64,000 nt of DNA. It comes from Guillardia theta CCMP2712. Taxonomy: Eukaryota > Cryptophyceae > Pyrenomonadales > Geminigeraceae. Below are positions 44,801-55,199 of this stretch, piece by piece. Below the pieces are notes generated by a model. The model did not search any database and was not told where the DNA came from. It saw nothing but the letters and a program-made list of their open reading frames with translations. The position numbers were made by a program, and so were the translations under genes. Each line of letters begins with the position of its first letter. Within the stretch, counting starts at the first letter, position 1. Location of the stretch: positions 495,142 to 559,141 of the forward strand of contig NW_005434659.1 of assembly GCF_000315625.1 (NCBI RefSeq), written 5' to 3'.

Positions 44801-46502
44801 TCAGGCCGATCCAAGAAGGCGCGAGAGCCTTGCGGGCCTCGGAGATCCTGATGAGCTCTTTCTGTTTCTCGTTGATGCTGGACTCCAGCTCAAGTATATC
44901 GCTCTTCAGAGATTTTGATTTGCTCTGGAGCCTCGTCACATCCGCCAGCCGCTCCTCGACTTCTCCCTTGCTGCCTTCCGCATGCCCGTAGAGCAAGTAC
45001 GTCCAGGCAGACGAGAGAGGCTTGAGCTTCTCCTCCATCGAGCCCGAGGTCTTGTTGAGAGCCTGGACCAACTCCTCGAGGGTGCTCTTGCTCTCCGATT
45101 GAGACGTATCCTTTAGCACTCCCCGTATCCGCTGTACCTCCTGCTCCATGCCCTTCACTGCTTCCTCTCCTGCAGCATGATGGCGCTTGAGCTGCGCCGC
45201 GATCTTCTGCTCCCTTCTCTTCTGCCAGTCGCTCTTGGCTTCACGTCCCAGACCAGTCAAGCCTTGCAGAGCCTGGAGAGCCTCCTCCTTCCTCTGCGAG
45301 GAACTCGACGAGTAGTCAGGAGTGTTGGGTTCTCGGAAGACGTTGTCCTCCTCCCAGTCGTCGCTGTCGGACCGTCGGACCGATCCCAAGTCTTGTGAAG
45401 ACCGAGGAGTGGATTCGGTGGACCTACACCTGAGCATCCAAGTCACGTCAGGGAGGTCACGAGCAAGACAGCGGCACGGCTCACCCATCGAGAACTTCTC
45501 GCGCATCCTCCGACCGTCCGACGATCTGATCGTCGATGAGGGAAGAGATGTCGCGGTCGATCACCAGCCTCAAGCTCGACTGGTTCAGCTGAACCACAGG
45601 CGACGGACGGTCAAAGCGCTGCTGAGCCATCGAATCAGCTCGAAGGAAAAGCAGCAAAATGAGCAACAAGGAGAGGGGGTGGGGGGGCGGGTACTCACCG
45701 ACGGCGAGCTCTTAAACTGGTTGAGGAGACGGGGAGTCAAGCTTCGACTTGTCCCGACATTGAGACGCGAGGGGGAGGCGTATGAGTCCTTGATCTGCAA
45801 CCAGTGAGAGTCTTTCTGCTTGACTTCAGCTGGGTCCTTGAACATGTACGAGAAAGCTCTCGAGCCGAAGGGAAACATCTGTACGTGGTCCAGCGAGCCG
45901 TGTCTGCTGGAGACATGCCCGGCTTTGTGCAGCACGGGGTCTGAAAGGATGTTGGGAGACTTCTCTTTCACTACTGGAGTCTTTGACGCTGACCCTACAG
46001 GGTTGACTGCTTCTGCCGTCTTGGTTTGTGCTCCGAGTTTCCCATCCGTTGCTATCTTGGAGGTGGGCGAGGGCTTGCTCTCTGACTGATTCTCAGCTGT
46101 CTGAGAGCTGCCGCCTTTGATCGGAGAGATGCCTTGTGAGAGTGACATCGAGCCAGGCTTGCTTGCCCCTCCCGCTTCAAACATGTTTGTTCCCAGCCCT
46201 GTCGCGCCTGTCGGCTTCTGGGCTGACGACGATGCAGAAGCAGGTTGTGGCTGAGCAGCAGGTTGGGAGGGGCCAGCAGACTGACTCCAGCTCTTGAACT
46301 GCTCCACCAGGTCGTTTCTGCCGGCAAGAAGCGTCGAGACCATCAGATTCGCCGCTGCAACATCTATCTGCTTGTTCTTCATGCTCCTCACCGTCTTCAC
46401 AAACTCAGGATATCTCGGGCCCAGTGCCGCCTTCACTGCTTCCTTCAACGCATCCGGCAGATTTCCTCCGGCGCTCTCAGCGGGCGCTGTGGAGGACGTC
46501 AT
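41840..46502 (-). CDS. GLE1: GLE1-like mRNA-export nucleoporin with C-terminal extension
   Basis: A large minus-strand gene of more than 1,000 residues. The first exon (46502) starts MTSSTAPAESAGGNLPDALK and continues in Ser/Pro/Gln-rich disordered sequence like a nucleoporin. An exon at about 45600 adds VVQLNQSSLRLVIDRDISSL. The long exon 45500-43060 has a coiled coil (LKSDILELESSINEKQKELI). It is followed by helical repeats recalling the GLE1 C-terminal domain: ILPNVLPILVKLCISRCAAL, VTEMFARLLVALSGMDAKWT, RMYTWLASAARLCSGPV and FLQVTSVPLVSSYPKQARKI. GLE1 activates the DEAD-box ATPase Dbp5 at the pore. Some 500 residues follow, including MKELIQAKLAEKFVERIQQL, LAAAKQLAEDTIGVGKSAEL and RAASSDITDMRINELRGLQN, ending YGDVLNER. 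A 100-N gap lies in a late intron. The call rests on pattern memory only. Confidence 0.5.
42356..42455. other. assembly gap (100 N)
   Basis: Exactly 100 N, flanked by (GGGA)n on the left and a CTC microsatellite on the right. It falls in an intron of the GLE1-like gene, so coding sequence is probably not lost, although a small exon could be hidden. Confidence 0.95.
42476..42538 (+). repeat. (CTC)n microsatellite
   Basis: About 20 near-perfect CTC triplets just right of the second N gap, inside an intron of the GLE1-like gene. It encodes Glu or Ser runs in antisense frames, which are not real protein. Confidence 0.9.
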
Positions 46503-47165
46503 TCTAGGTGCGGAGGATCAGAACTGAAGGACGAGGCTCCTGCCGGGCTAGCGATTCTCCTCTTTGAATGAAACGGGATCCGTTCCAAACAACATGGCGA
46601 AATCCCCTGTTAACATAGATAAGAAAACTGCTCCGACAACTCCTCAGATTCATCCTGAACTGTTACTCTCAGAGACATTCGGTGACTCTGTACTTTCATT
46701 CTATACCTCTCATATGTTTTACCCCCATGTCCTTGTGCTTCACGTCTGATATCATCTCTATGGTCTCAATCATCGTCTCCATCATAATCTACACAACTTG
46801 ATCATCTTTCTCCGTCTCCCACAATGTTTTCGTCAACATCCTCATGATGAATTTTTCATCATCATTTTAATATCCGTCATCTCCATCTCCATCGTCTCTT
46901 TAGTCGCCGCCCTATCCACTCAATCATCGACCCATCATATCATTTTGATCTCCATCATCTCCATCATCTCCATCCCAATCATCATTATATGCCTCCATTT
47001 GTGATTTTTCAATCTCATGTCTCCTGCTGATAAATCTTTATCTGTCTCTTCACCTTCATCTCCACTAACTACATTCCCCATGATCCGCGTGCCATGAATC
47101 ATGGTTTGAGCTTTTCCAACTAGAAGGGGTCAGAGAATGGGTGGCTGAAGGGGTGGTATCAATGT
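46503..47165. other. gene-free spacer with (ATCATCTCC)-type low complexity
   Basis: Pyrimidine-rich, degenerate TCATC/TCTCCATC repeats fill about 46750-47060. A short GGGGTCAGAGAATGGGTGG stretch at 47128-47160 leads into GC-rich island 7. No gene is seen. Confidence 0.4.
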
Positions 47166-47169
47166 GGGT

Positions 47170-47460
47170 CCGAGGAGGGATGAGGGTTACTCACGCCGGG
47201 CGGCGGCCCGTCACAGTGATGGCAGCGCGGCCCGGCCCTGGCGGTCACCCGTCAAGTTCAGTGCCCGGCTGGGCCGCGAGTCACGACGGGCTGGACCGCG
47301 AGTGCGCCGGATCACGACGGGCCTGGCTCCGACTCGGGGTGGCCATAGGCCCGGAGTCACTGAGTCACGTACTCAAAGTTTACTAACGGTTAAAGCTCAG
47401 TACGAGGACCATCATCACTTCACTGAATCAGTGACTCAGACTGCTGGCAGCTTCAAGTTA
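47170..47460. repeat. GC-rich island 7, overlapping the 3' end of a coding region
   Basis: GGGCGGCGGCCCGTCACAGTG, GGTCACCCGTCAAG and GAGTCACGACGGGC-like words. The last part overlaps the final codons and stop (47436) of the coiled-coil gene on the minus strand, so the island begins right at the gene end. Confidence 0.5.
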
Positions 47461-49112
47461 CTCGCCCAGGCTGCCGACGAGTCAGCAGCCGCTGGCGCGT
47501 CCTTGTCTTCCTCGCCGGCATGAGCAGTTTCAGCTGAGAGCTGCTGAGGGTCCGAGGCGGTAGCAAACCAGAGCTGGAGGGAGTAGAGGGAGGGAGGAGG
47601 AGCCTTGAGAGCCTGCTCCTTCTCCTGCTCCACCACCTGCAGCATGATCCGTTTGAAGACTGTCTCGTTCACGTAGGGCTTGTCTTCGCTGTCGTCCGAC
47701 GCCGGGGGCTCGGAGGGCGGCTGAAGTTGAGAATGAAGGTTGCGCTTCCTTCGAAGGACGCGAGCAAGGCGATCGTCAAGAGCAGCGATCTGCTCGTCGA
47801 GAATGGAGAGCGAGGGGCTCATTATCTCCATCGCGCCCGTTCGCTTGTAAAGATCCGTCGCCAGCTCCATCGCTCTCTTGCATTCATCACGCTGACTTGT
47901 GAGAGTCTCTTCCGCGTCCTCTTGCTCGTCCTGACATGCTCTGCTCAGGCCCAGCTGGCTTTCAACGATGTCCAGGTACTTGTCAGCCGGGCACATGTCC
48001 AGCAGGAGCGAGCAGGAGTGCTTGAGGCTTGTGACTTTGGAGGAGATGTTGGGGTTGACGTTGACCTTGTTGCTCATGGACTCAGCAAAGAGGATAAGCT
48101 GCATGATACCGTCGAGCTTCACTTTGCGATCTACTCTTTGTTTCTGATTGTGCACTGGTGCGTAGCAGGAGGCGAGCTGATGCTTGAGTTCGTTAGTCAT
48201 CATGCTCACCTCGAACTCCACGTCTTCTCTCTGCATCGCCAAGTCTCGCTGCGCTTTCTGCTGCTGCTCGACGGTGGCAGCGAGCTCACTCTGCCTGCTC
48301 GCATACGAGTCGCACACTCGCTGGCTCAGAGCCTCGTGCGCCTCCTTGTCACGTGACACGCTCTCCTCCAGCTCCTTCGCCAGCTGGTTCAGGTGCTGCA
48401 GCCTCGCCTGCAGGTCGCGCAGTCGGTCTGTGGTCGTCGTTCTCAGCTGCTTCAGGCCCTGCGAGGTGCCCGATACCTGCGCGTGGTGCTTCATCTCCCT
48501 CTCCTCCGCGCGCGTCTTGAGCAGCTCAGCCTGCAGCGGTTGGATGCGCCTGCGCGCGTCCTTGAGCCGAAGCTCGTCCTTGAGCAGCCTCACTCGTGAC
48601 CGCAAGCAGCGATCCAGCTCCTCCACCTCACTCGTTGACACCGTCACGTCATCCGTAACCTTGACCGAGACGTCGGTGCCCATCTCCCAGTACTGCTGGA
48701 GGCCCTTGACAACCTGCTGGGAGAGGCGGGAGGAGATGCCGAGCATGCGCGCAAGGTTGTTGTTGCCGACGATGCTCATGAGCCGGCTCCCGTCGATGCT
48801 GTTGACAATCACTCGCCTCAAAACCTGTACGTCCTCGAAGGTATCCACTCCGCCATAGATGCTGCGAGCAGAGAACTCGTGCTTGCCCTTGTAGTGCACG
48901 TCCTGCAAGTTGAGGAAGTCGGCGAGGAAAGAGAAAACGTCGAACATACTCCATTGCTTGAGAGGGCTGTACATGTAGAACTGCGAGTACATTCTTCGAA
49001 AAGCCCTCCGTTCGTTGTCATGGATCAAACTCTTGTAGTGCGAGAGATGCTGGGGTAGAAATCTCGTTTTCTTCTTGCTCTTGGCGGGCGAGTTTTCCTT
49101 CACCCCTGCCAT
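47436..49112 (-). CDS. single-exon coiled-coil protein (558 residues)
   Basis: An intact, intronless ORF, unusual among its neighbours. It starts MAGVKENSPAKSKKKTRF (basic, Lys-rich). A globular N-terminal part of about 170 residues contains AFRRMYSQFYMYSPLKQWSM and FSFLADFLNLQDVHYKGKHE. Residues about 170-330 are long coiled coil (CLRSRVRLLKDELRLKDARR, LQHLNQLAKELEESVSRDKE). A second helical region (DIVESQLGLSRACQDEQEDA, ILDEQIAALDDRLARVLRRK) and an acidic tail precede the end, NLKLPAV. The layout resembles kinetochore, centrosomal or flagellar structural proteins, but I recognise no family. The stop falls in GC-rich island 7. Confidence 0.75.
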   Translation of the reverse strand: MAGVKENSPAKSKKKTRFLPQHLSHYKSLIHDNERRAFRRMYSQFYMYSPLKQWSMFDVFSFLADFLNLQDVHYKGKHEFSARSIYGGVDTFEDVQVLRRVIVNSIDGSRLMSIVGNNNLARMLGISSRLSQQVVKGLQQYWEMGTDVSVKVTDDVTVSTSEVEELDRCLRSRVRLLKDELRLKDARRRIQPLQAELLKTRAEEREMKHHAQVSGTSQGLKQLRTTTTDRLRDLQARLQHLNQLAKELEESVSRDKEAHEALSQRVCDSYASRQSELAATVEQQQKAQRDLAMQREDVEFEVSMMTNELKHQLASCYAPVHNQKQRVDRKVKLDGIMQLILFAESMSNKVNVNPNISSKVTSLKHSCSLLLDMCPADKYLDIVESQLGLSRACQDEQEDAEETLTSQRDECKRAMELATDLYKRTGAMEIMSPSLSILDEQIAALDDRLARVLRRKRNLHSQLQPPSEPPASDDSEDKPYVNETVFKRIMLQVVEQEKEQALKAPPPSLYSLQLWFATASDPQQLSAETAHAGEEDKDAPAAADSSAAWASNLKLPAV

Positions 49113-49143
49113 ATCGCAGACGCAGGTCTACATGTCAGGTCTT

Positions 49144-49269
49144 GTGCGGTACTTGCTCGTCTTCTTCCCCCCTCCCTCGTCGCTCAACGGTCTAGCATGG
49201 CTTCATGTGCGGTACTTGCTCGTCTTCTTCCCCCCTCCCTCGTCGCTCAACGGTCTAGCATGGCTTCAT
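49144..49269 (+). repeat. perfect 63-bp tandem duplication
   Basis: Two head-to-tail copies (49144-49206, 49207-49269) beginning GTGCGGTACTTGCTCG and ending TAGCATGGCTTCAT, apparently identical. They lie 32 bp upstream of the coiled-coil gene start (minus strand), hence in its promoter or 5' UTR. Identity suggests a recent event. Confidence 0.95.
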
Positions 49270-49574
49270 CCTTCCGGCCCTACCCGTTGGTTTTATTCGA
49301 GTGACCTGCTCCAAGGACTGAAAGCTAGGCGATGGAGAGGTAACAGCAGTTGTACCTACTGCCATCTCGAACATCTACCTCATCTCTCATACACCATCTA
49401 CCTCATCTCTTATCGAACATCTACCTCTTATTGGGTGTCTTTTGTTTGTTGTACAGTAGAATTGTCTGTCTTGTTGCTTGTTTCTCAGTACTGTTTTAAA
49501 CATATGTTTTCTCAGATGCTTCTTTCCTCAAACATGAGTTTTTCAACAAAAGCATGATTTGCCATCCTCTCATC

Positions 49575-52033
49575 TCATCGCTTTGTCTGTTCGATGATCG
49601 CCTTCTCCTCTATCTCAGCAACGATCTCCTGCAACCGCACGTGTCAAGCCGCATCGCTTCACGTCTTCGCTCACCTTCAGCATCTGCATGTACAGCTCCA
49701 CTCCAACCTCGTTCGCTTCTCCGCTCTGCTCTGCCCCCAGCAGGGATCCAGCTCCTCGGATCTCGAGGTCTCGTTGCGCGAGCTCGTAGCCCGAGCCCAG
49801 GCTCGTGTAGCGCGTGATGGCGGCGAGGCGCTGCTGGGACTCAGAAGAGAGCTCGGAGTCGGGGGGGAACGTGAAGTAGGCGTGCGCTTGTGTCGAGCCT
49901 CGTCCCACCCTGGCAGCAGGTCAGCAGGAGAGGAGAGGAGCATGCACGTTACCTCCCGCGCAGCTGGTAGAGGGAACTCAGGCCGAAGTAGTGGCTGTTG
50001 AAGACGAAGATGGTGTTGGCAGTGTGAATGTCCAGCCCGGACTCGATGATGGGCGTGCACACGAGCACGTCTGCTCCTCCCTCGCTGAACTTGATCAGCC
50101 GCTCCTCCAAGTCCTTCAGCTCTCCATGCGCCACCAGCACTCGAGCTGCTGGCGCCAGCCGGTAGAGGGTCGCGACGACTTGATCGATGTCAGCGATGCG
50201 AGGAACGACGCAGAAGGTCTGACCCGCGCGATCCAACTCCAGCTGAAGGGCCTTGAGGAGGAGGCGCTCGGAGAACTTGGCGACGTGAGTCTCGACCTCC
50301 TTCTTGGAGCGCGGAGGAGTCCGCATGACCGTCATGTCCCGCAGCCCGCTCATGGCCATGTGCAGCGTACGGGGGATGGGGGTGGCAGAAAGGGTGAGGA
50401 CGTCGATGCCAACACTGAGAGTCTTGAGCTTCTCCTTCTGATTTACCCCGAAGCGTTGCTCCTCGTCGATCACCACCAGCCCGAGGCTGCGGAAGGAGAT
50501 CTTAGAGGAGAGGACCGCGTGCGTCCCCACCAGGATGTCCACCTCCCCGTCAGCAACCTGCTGCAGTAGCTCTCTCCTCGTCTTGGCTGGGACGAAGCGA
50601 TTGAGCAGAGCAGGTCGCAGGCCAAAGCTTTTGAATCGACTTTGAACAGTCCGAAAGTGTTGGATCGCGAGGACGGTGGTCGGAGCGAGGAGAATCGCCT
50701 GACGCTGCTGAGAGACGCAGAGGAACAGGGCGCGCATGGCGACTTCTGTCTTTCCAAAGCCGACGTCTCCGCAGACAAGTCGGTCCATGGGAATATCACG
50801 AGAGCATAAGTCTTGCTCGATGTCTCTGAACGCCTTGAGCTGGTCAGCTGTCGGTTCATGAGGAAACAGATCGTCGAAGTCTGTCTTGTGCCCGGGCATC
50901 TTGTACGGCTCGCGCTTGTTCTGCTTCCTCACTGCCTGTAGCTTGATCACGTCGTGCGCGAGCTTCTTCAGCGTCCTCTTAGCCTTCGCCTTCCGCTTCG
51001 TCCAGACCTCAGGCCGCGAAAGATGGTCGAGCTTGGGCTCCTCCGCGGCATATCCAACGCCGCTGGCGAAGTACTTGGTCACCATGGACTGCTGCGTGAA
51101 GCTCTCTTTGAGCACTCCGTCAGCGAACTGCAGCACCATGAAAGGCTTCGGGGCCTCATCCTGCATGGACATATACTCAACCCTGAGGTACTTGGCAATG
51201 CCATGCTGAGAGTGAACGACGAGCTCGTTCTGCTTGAAGAGACTCGTCGGGTCTGCTGTCGTCGTCTCTGCTTCCTTCACCTGGCTCTCCGGCTTGATCT
51301 TTCCGCTCATCGTTCCGCCTGGATTCTTCATCGCAGGACCTGAATTCACGTTGAATTTCACAGCAGGTGGAGAAGAGGGAGGAGGAGGCTTGGACGGTGA
51401 GGGAGGAGGAGAAACGCGAGAGGCAGGTGGAGCAGGAGAGGGACGAGAGGCAGGTGGAGCAGGAGAGAGACGAGAGGCAGTAGGAGAAGGAGAAGTGCGA
51501 GAGGCAGGAGAAGTAGTAGAACGTGAAGGCTGGGAGGAGAAGAAGTCAGGCTTCGGAACTCTGAGCCCGTTGACTATCCTGTCTGTCCGGGGAGCACGAG
51601 AGGTGGGAGAGAGGGTTCGGAGGTCAGGCCTTATGCCCCTCCTTGATTCCGGAGGGAAGAAGTACGTCCCTCCTTCCTTCTGCACATCTTCCATCCTGTT
51701 GTACTTAGGCGAGAAAAAGTTGGTAGCGCTCGATTCAGGCCCCTCCCGCGTCTCGTTGCGAGGCGGTCTGAGAGCTCTTCTGTCGAAGTTCATTCGCCCC
51801 AGCGGGTTCTCATCGACTCGGCCATCACCGTCTGCTGGGTACTGAGCCATGATCGTTGTCGCACAGCGCTGGCAGCGTTTGAACGCAACTCGATATGTCA
51901 TGCAAGAGCGTGAGAGCACGCCCGTGAGAGAGGGAGGAGGCCCCATGAAGGAATTGCAGCCATGGGGAAGGTCGAGAGTCAAGATGATGCAGAGGAGGTA
52001 GAGGGTCGATCTGCTTGAAGAGGAAGCAGACAT
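49575..52033 (-). CDS. mfd: plastid Mfd-like transcription-repair coupling helicase (short form)
   Basis: Translocase that in bacteria removes stalled RNA polymerase. The start at 52033 gives a strong signal peptide (SSSSRSTLYLLCIILTLDL) ending HGCNS followed by Phe, the hallmark of cryptophyte-type plastid targeting. A Pro/Ser-rich linker of about 180 residues follows. Next are the RNA-polymerase-interaction (CarD/RID) domain (ELVVHSQHGIAKYL) and the helicase motifs: Walker A CGDVGFGKTEVAMRA, APTTVLAIQHF, VGTHAVLSSKISF, DEEQRFGV, LSATPIPRTLHMAMSG, and TPIIESGLDIHTANTIFVF with YQLRGR. After one intron a final part reads VGRGSTQAHAYFTF, SGYELAQRDLEIRGAGSLLG and GVELYMQMLK, then EIVAEIEEKAIIEQTKR and the stop at 49575. 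The UvrB-like N-terminal module and most of the C-terminal TRCF domain are missing, much as in the short plant plastid homologue. Confidence 0.9.
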
Positions 52034-52794
52034 TATGCCCGAACTAATCTTGTCTCCAATGAGACTCCACAGCACTGAACTCACGGAAGGCAAATAACAT
52101 GGAGGAAAGGATCAAGGAAGGGAGCAGCAACTGAAGATGTTGTCTTAGTGCTGCTATCGCCGATGACATGCATGTCCACCGTCTGTCAGATGCTCCTCCT
52201 CCACTCTTCCCCCGACTCTGCCCCTCTCCTCAATCCTCGATGCCCATGGACCGGCCCCCGGATCACTACTACCCTCACCTCGGAATGAATTTTACCACCC
52301 TACCAGACAAATGTACAAGTAATTATTGGACTTGTGAGGGGTATGCAACCTACCCCCTACCCCTGTGGACCTTAATGCAGTTTGGGCTTGCAATGTATTC
52401 CAACATACGAGGAGAGTAGAAGGAAACATGCACACGACTATCTCACTCGACAGATAAGCGAGGAGAGGTATAGATATCTGACTCAGACTATCGAATGAAT
52501 TCATTGCAACAAGATTCAGAATTATGACTAACTTAATTCAGAATTATGACTAACTTAACCGTTAAGAGCGTGGCATGGAAATCGATCTAGCTTTGTCGAC
52601 AAGGATAACAAAATCAAGACAGTGACAGTCACTGTCAGTTACATCCATTTGTAGTTCGTGGAAAAACGATGCTGTACGATTCCCTTAATCGTTTCATTGA
52701 GACCCTGGAAGGAAGAGACATACGATCAGCATGCGACGGATCAGTCATTCGAGAATCACCTCTTGGATGCTATCTTGAAAAGAAGAAAGACATT
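52034..52794. other. gene-free spacer
   Basis: Spacer containing a small TACCCCCTACCCCTG tract near 52350, a short direct repeat (ATTCAGAATTATGACTAACT) near 52515-52556, and AT-rich sequence. No gene is seen on either strand; the plus-strand ORFs after 52650 are antisense to the next gene. Confidence 0.4.
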
Positions 52795-53700
52795 TCAGCA
52801 AATCGAACTCAATCGCCGGCGTCTGAAAAATGCATCAGCCAACTCGGGGCTGACGATGAACCTCTGCTTCCCCACCTGCCGAAATCTTCGTAATGCAAGC
52901 GTTCGGTTCGCAGGGCCTGCATGAGTTCGCATGCCTCTCCGGAGCAGAGACGTGAAATCAACCAAGTCCATCTCCTTGTCGCTCGGCTTCGCGATCCCTT
53001 TGAGGTGAATCCCGTTCTGATTTAAGCAGTCGACCGCTCCCTTCTCCGTGACGACACCGTTGCAGCGGTTGATGGCATCATAGAGCAAAGAAGCTTCGTG
53101 TAGAAAATCTTCATCCTGATTTCGAGGAGGCCTACCTTCAAAAATCTTCTCGCTTATCACGGACTCATGCCCAGTGGTAATGGGATCCTTTTTCATTCCC
53201 TGCAACTTTTCAACATTTACGACATTGCATCTTGAGACATCACCCGTTTCTCTATCAGAGAGCTCCAGTCGTGAGGCTCCCTCGAACGCAAAATCCTCGA
53301 TCTGAGTGATTGTGGGTCTTCGAGCTGTGATTCTTCCAGACTGCATGAGCACATCAGATATCGGTCTGGAAAATCAAACTGATTACAGTCGAGGTGTGTC
53401 GAAGACCATCTTTTTCTTCTTGATGCCTAGTCAAACCACATGTGAGTTGTTATGGAACCGGCTGCAGTCAAGTACAGCACCGGTAGAGGTTTTACTTGAC
53501 CAACCGCTTGATGACGACAGCAAAGAATTGGAACAATCCCCCACTTCTTGGGGTTGTACGACAGCTGTGACCATGGTTTGATGCTCTATTTCATGCAAAT
53601 TCTGCTGCATCCAGAACGGAAAACCCTGTTTCTCACGAATTGTGAAGACTTTCTTGCTTGAAAGCTCAAATGTTACTTCATCGCTTATTGAACTGTGCAA
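52795..53700 (-). CDS. hypothetical protein, at least two exons
   Basis: The downstream exon (about 53350-52795) reads LMQSGRITARRPTITQIEDF, NVVNVEKLQGMKKDPITTGH, YDAINRCNGVVTEKGAVDCL and KGIAKPSDKEMDLVDFTSLL and ends RRRRLSSIC. The upstream exon holds FELSSKKVFTIREKQGFPFW and a Ser-rich stretch. Both are hydrophilic. The true start is not resolved because the first exon opens at an acceptor-like CACAG near 53697 rather than an ATG. No family is recognised. Confidence 0.35.
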
Positions 53701-53919
53701 AGATCACTGTTTGAACCTTTAACGTGACTCCTAATTTTCAGGTATTTAACAAGAAGAAGCACTAGAAACTTTGATTGGGGAGAAGGAGGAGAGTGAGAAG
53801 GAGGAGGAGAGGAAGGGCGGAGGAGGACAAGCAGGCGAAGGAGGGTAAACAACGAGGACAAGAATGTATTGTTGTTCAGTCCGACAACAAGCAGGAGCGA
53901 TTAGGGGGAACAGCTGGTT

Positions 53920-54460
53920 TCGAGGGGGTGGGGGTGGACATGATGGGGGTGAGATAGCGGAAAATTTAATTGCCAGGCTGTGAGTGGGGGGTAGGGGTGG
54001 GGGAGGGGTGCACCCAAGTCGATACTCGGAAGTCAAAATTCTACAGACCAGGGGTGTTTTAACAGAAAAATACAGGGGTAGCCTGACTCATTGTGTCTCC
54101 GTAGTAAAAAAGTGAACTGAAATTCCGTGGGGCAGGTAAGGGGGTACCCGTCGGGGGTACATCATCGTCACCGGTGGTCTAGTTCACTGGTAGGGTATAG
54201 GGGTGCATATGAAGATGTGATGGGGGTGGGGGTGGGGGTTGAAATATTGGGGTCAGGAGCGTGAGTGCCGAATCTGCCTTTTCGAAGTTTACTACTTGAT
54301 AGGATGGAGGGGGTGGGGTGATAAATGAAGGGGGTGGGAAAGATTGCTCCTGCCTGGGATAGAGGAAGTTGTAGAAGATGATGAATGGGAGGTAGGGGTC
54401 CAATGTACATGGGTGGTTGCGAGCAGGGGGTAGGGTACTTGGGGGAAGGGGTTAACCGCA
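53920..54460. repeat. G-rich tracts (GGGGTAGGGGTGG-type)
   Basis: Two clusters (53925-54010 and 54130-54445) of GGGGGTAGGGGTGG-like words on the plus strand. They are followed by about 100 bp of GC-rich sequence (54478-54560, GAGCGGGCCCGGCGCTG) that may be a small relative of the GC islands. No gene. Confidence 0.5.
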
Positions 54461-54879
54461 CGGTTCAGAGCCGTTTCAGATGAGCGGGCCCGGCGCTGTT
54501 CGCCGGAACTGTCGGGGAGACTCACAGGCAACTCCGTGCCATAGTCGCTACAGCTAGTGGGGCATCCTGCTACTTTGAACTGAAGTGTCGAAGGCAGGGT
54601 AGGGGTCCAAAACCTATGCATGAGACCGGTATTTTACCAAGGTATCAGACGGGTGGTCATGGTCAGATGCGGGTAGATGGAGGGTGGTTTTGAGGGTTGT
54701 CCATGTTGATAGCTTTCAGCAAACTCATGCATATCTTTGCCGGCGAAAGCAGAAGGAGCGACGATGAGAGCCAAGAAGCGAGAGAGAGGAGACAGACCGT
54801 GGGGAGCGAGATGATAAATTGAAGTGAGTGGAGACTAACAGACCTTCAAGGCTTCTCTCATACAGAATCTTAACTTCTC

Positions 54880-55065
54880 TAGGAAGAGAACAGATACACT
54901 AAACCTCTTAACTTCTAGGAAGATCACACGAGTATTATTAACTTCTAGGAAGGTCACACGAGTATTATTAACTTCTAGGAAGATCACACGAGTATTATTG
55001 ATTTCTGGGAAGATCACACGAGTATTCTTAACTTCTGGGAAGATCACGGGAATTATTAACTTCTC
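54880..55065 (-). repeat. 30-bp minisatellite
   Basis: About five to six copies of a roughly 30-bp unit containing AACTTCTAGGAAGATCACAC followed by GAGTATTATT, with shorter, diverged end copies. On the minus strand it gives an open frame with 10-residue repeats, which I treat as a by-product. It lies 135-320 bp upstream of the receptor-like gene start. Confidence 0.85.
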
Positions 55066-55199
55066 TAGGGAGAAGACTGGAACATCGACAAGTAAGCTTG
55101 CTTGTTCTACCCTTGAACAACACATGCTGGCATTAAGTGAGGCTTGATTCAATAATTTGAAATCATCTGTTCGAGCACCAAAGGAAGCAAGAAAATCAA

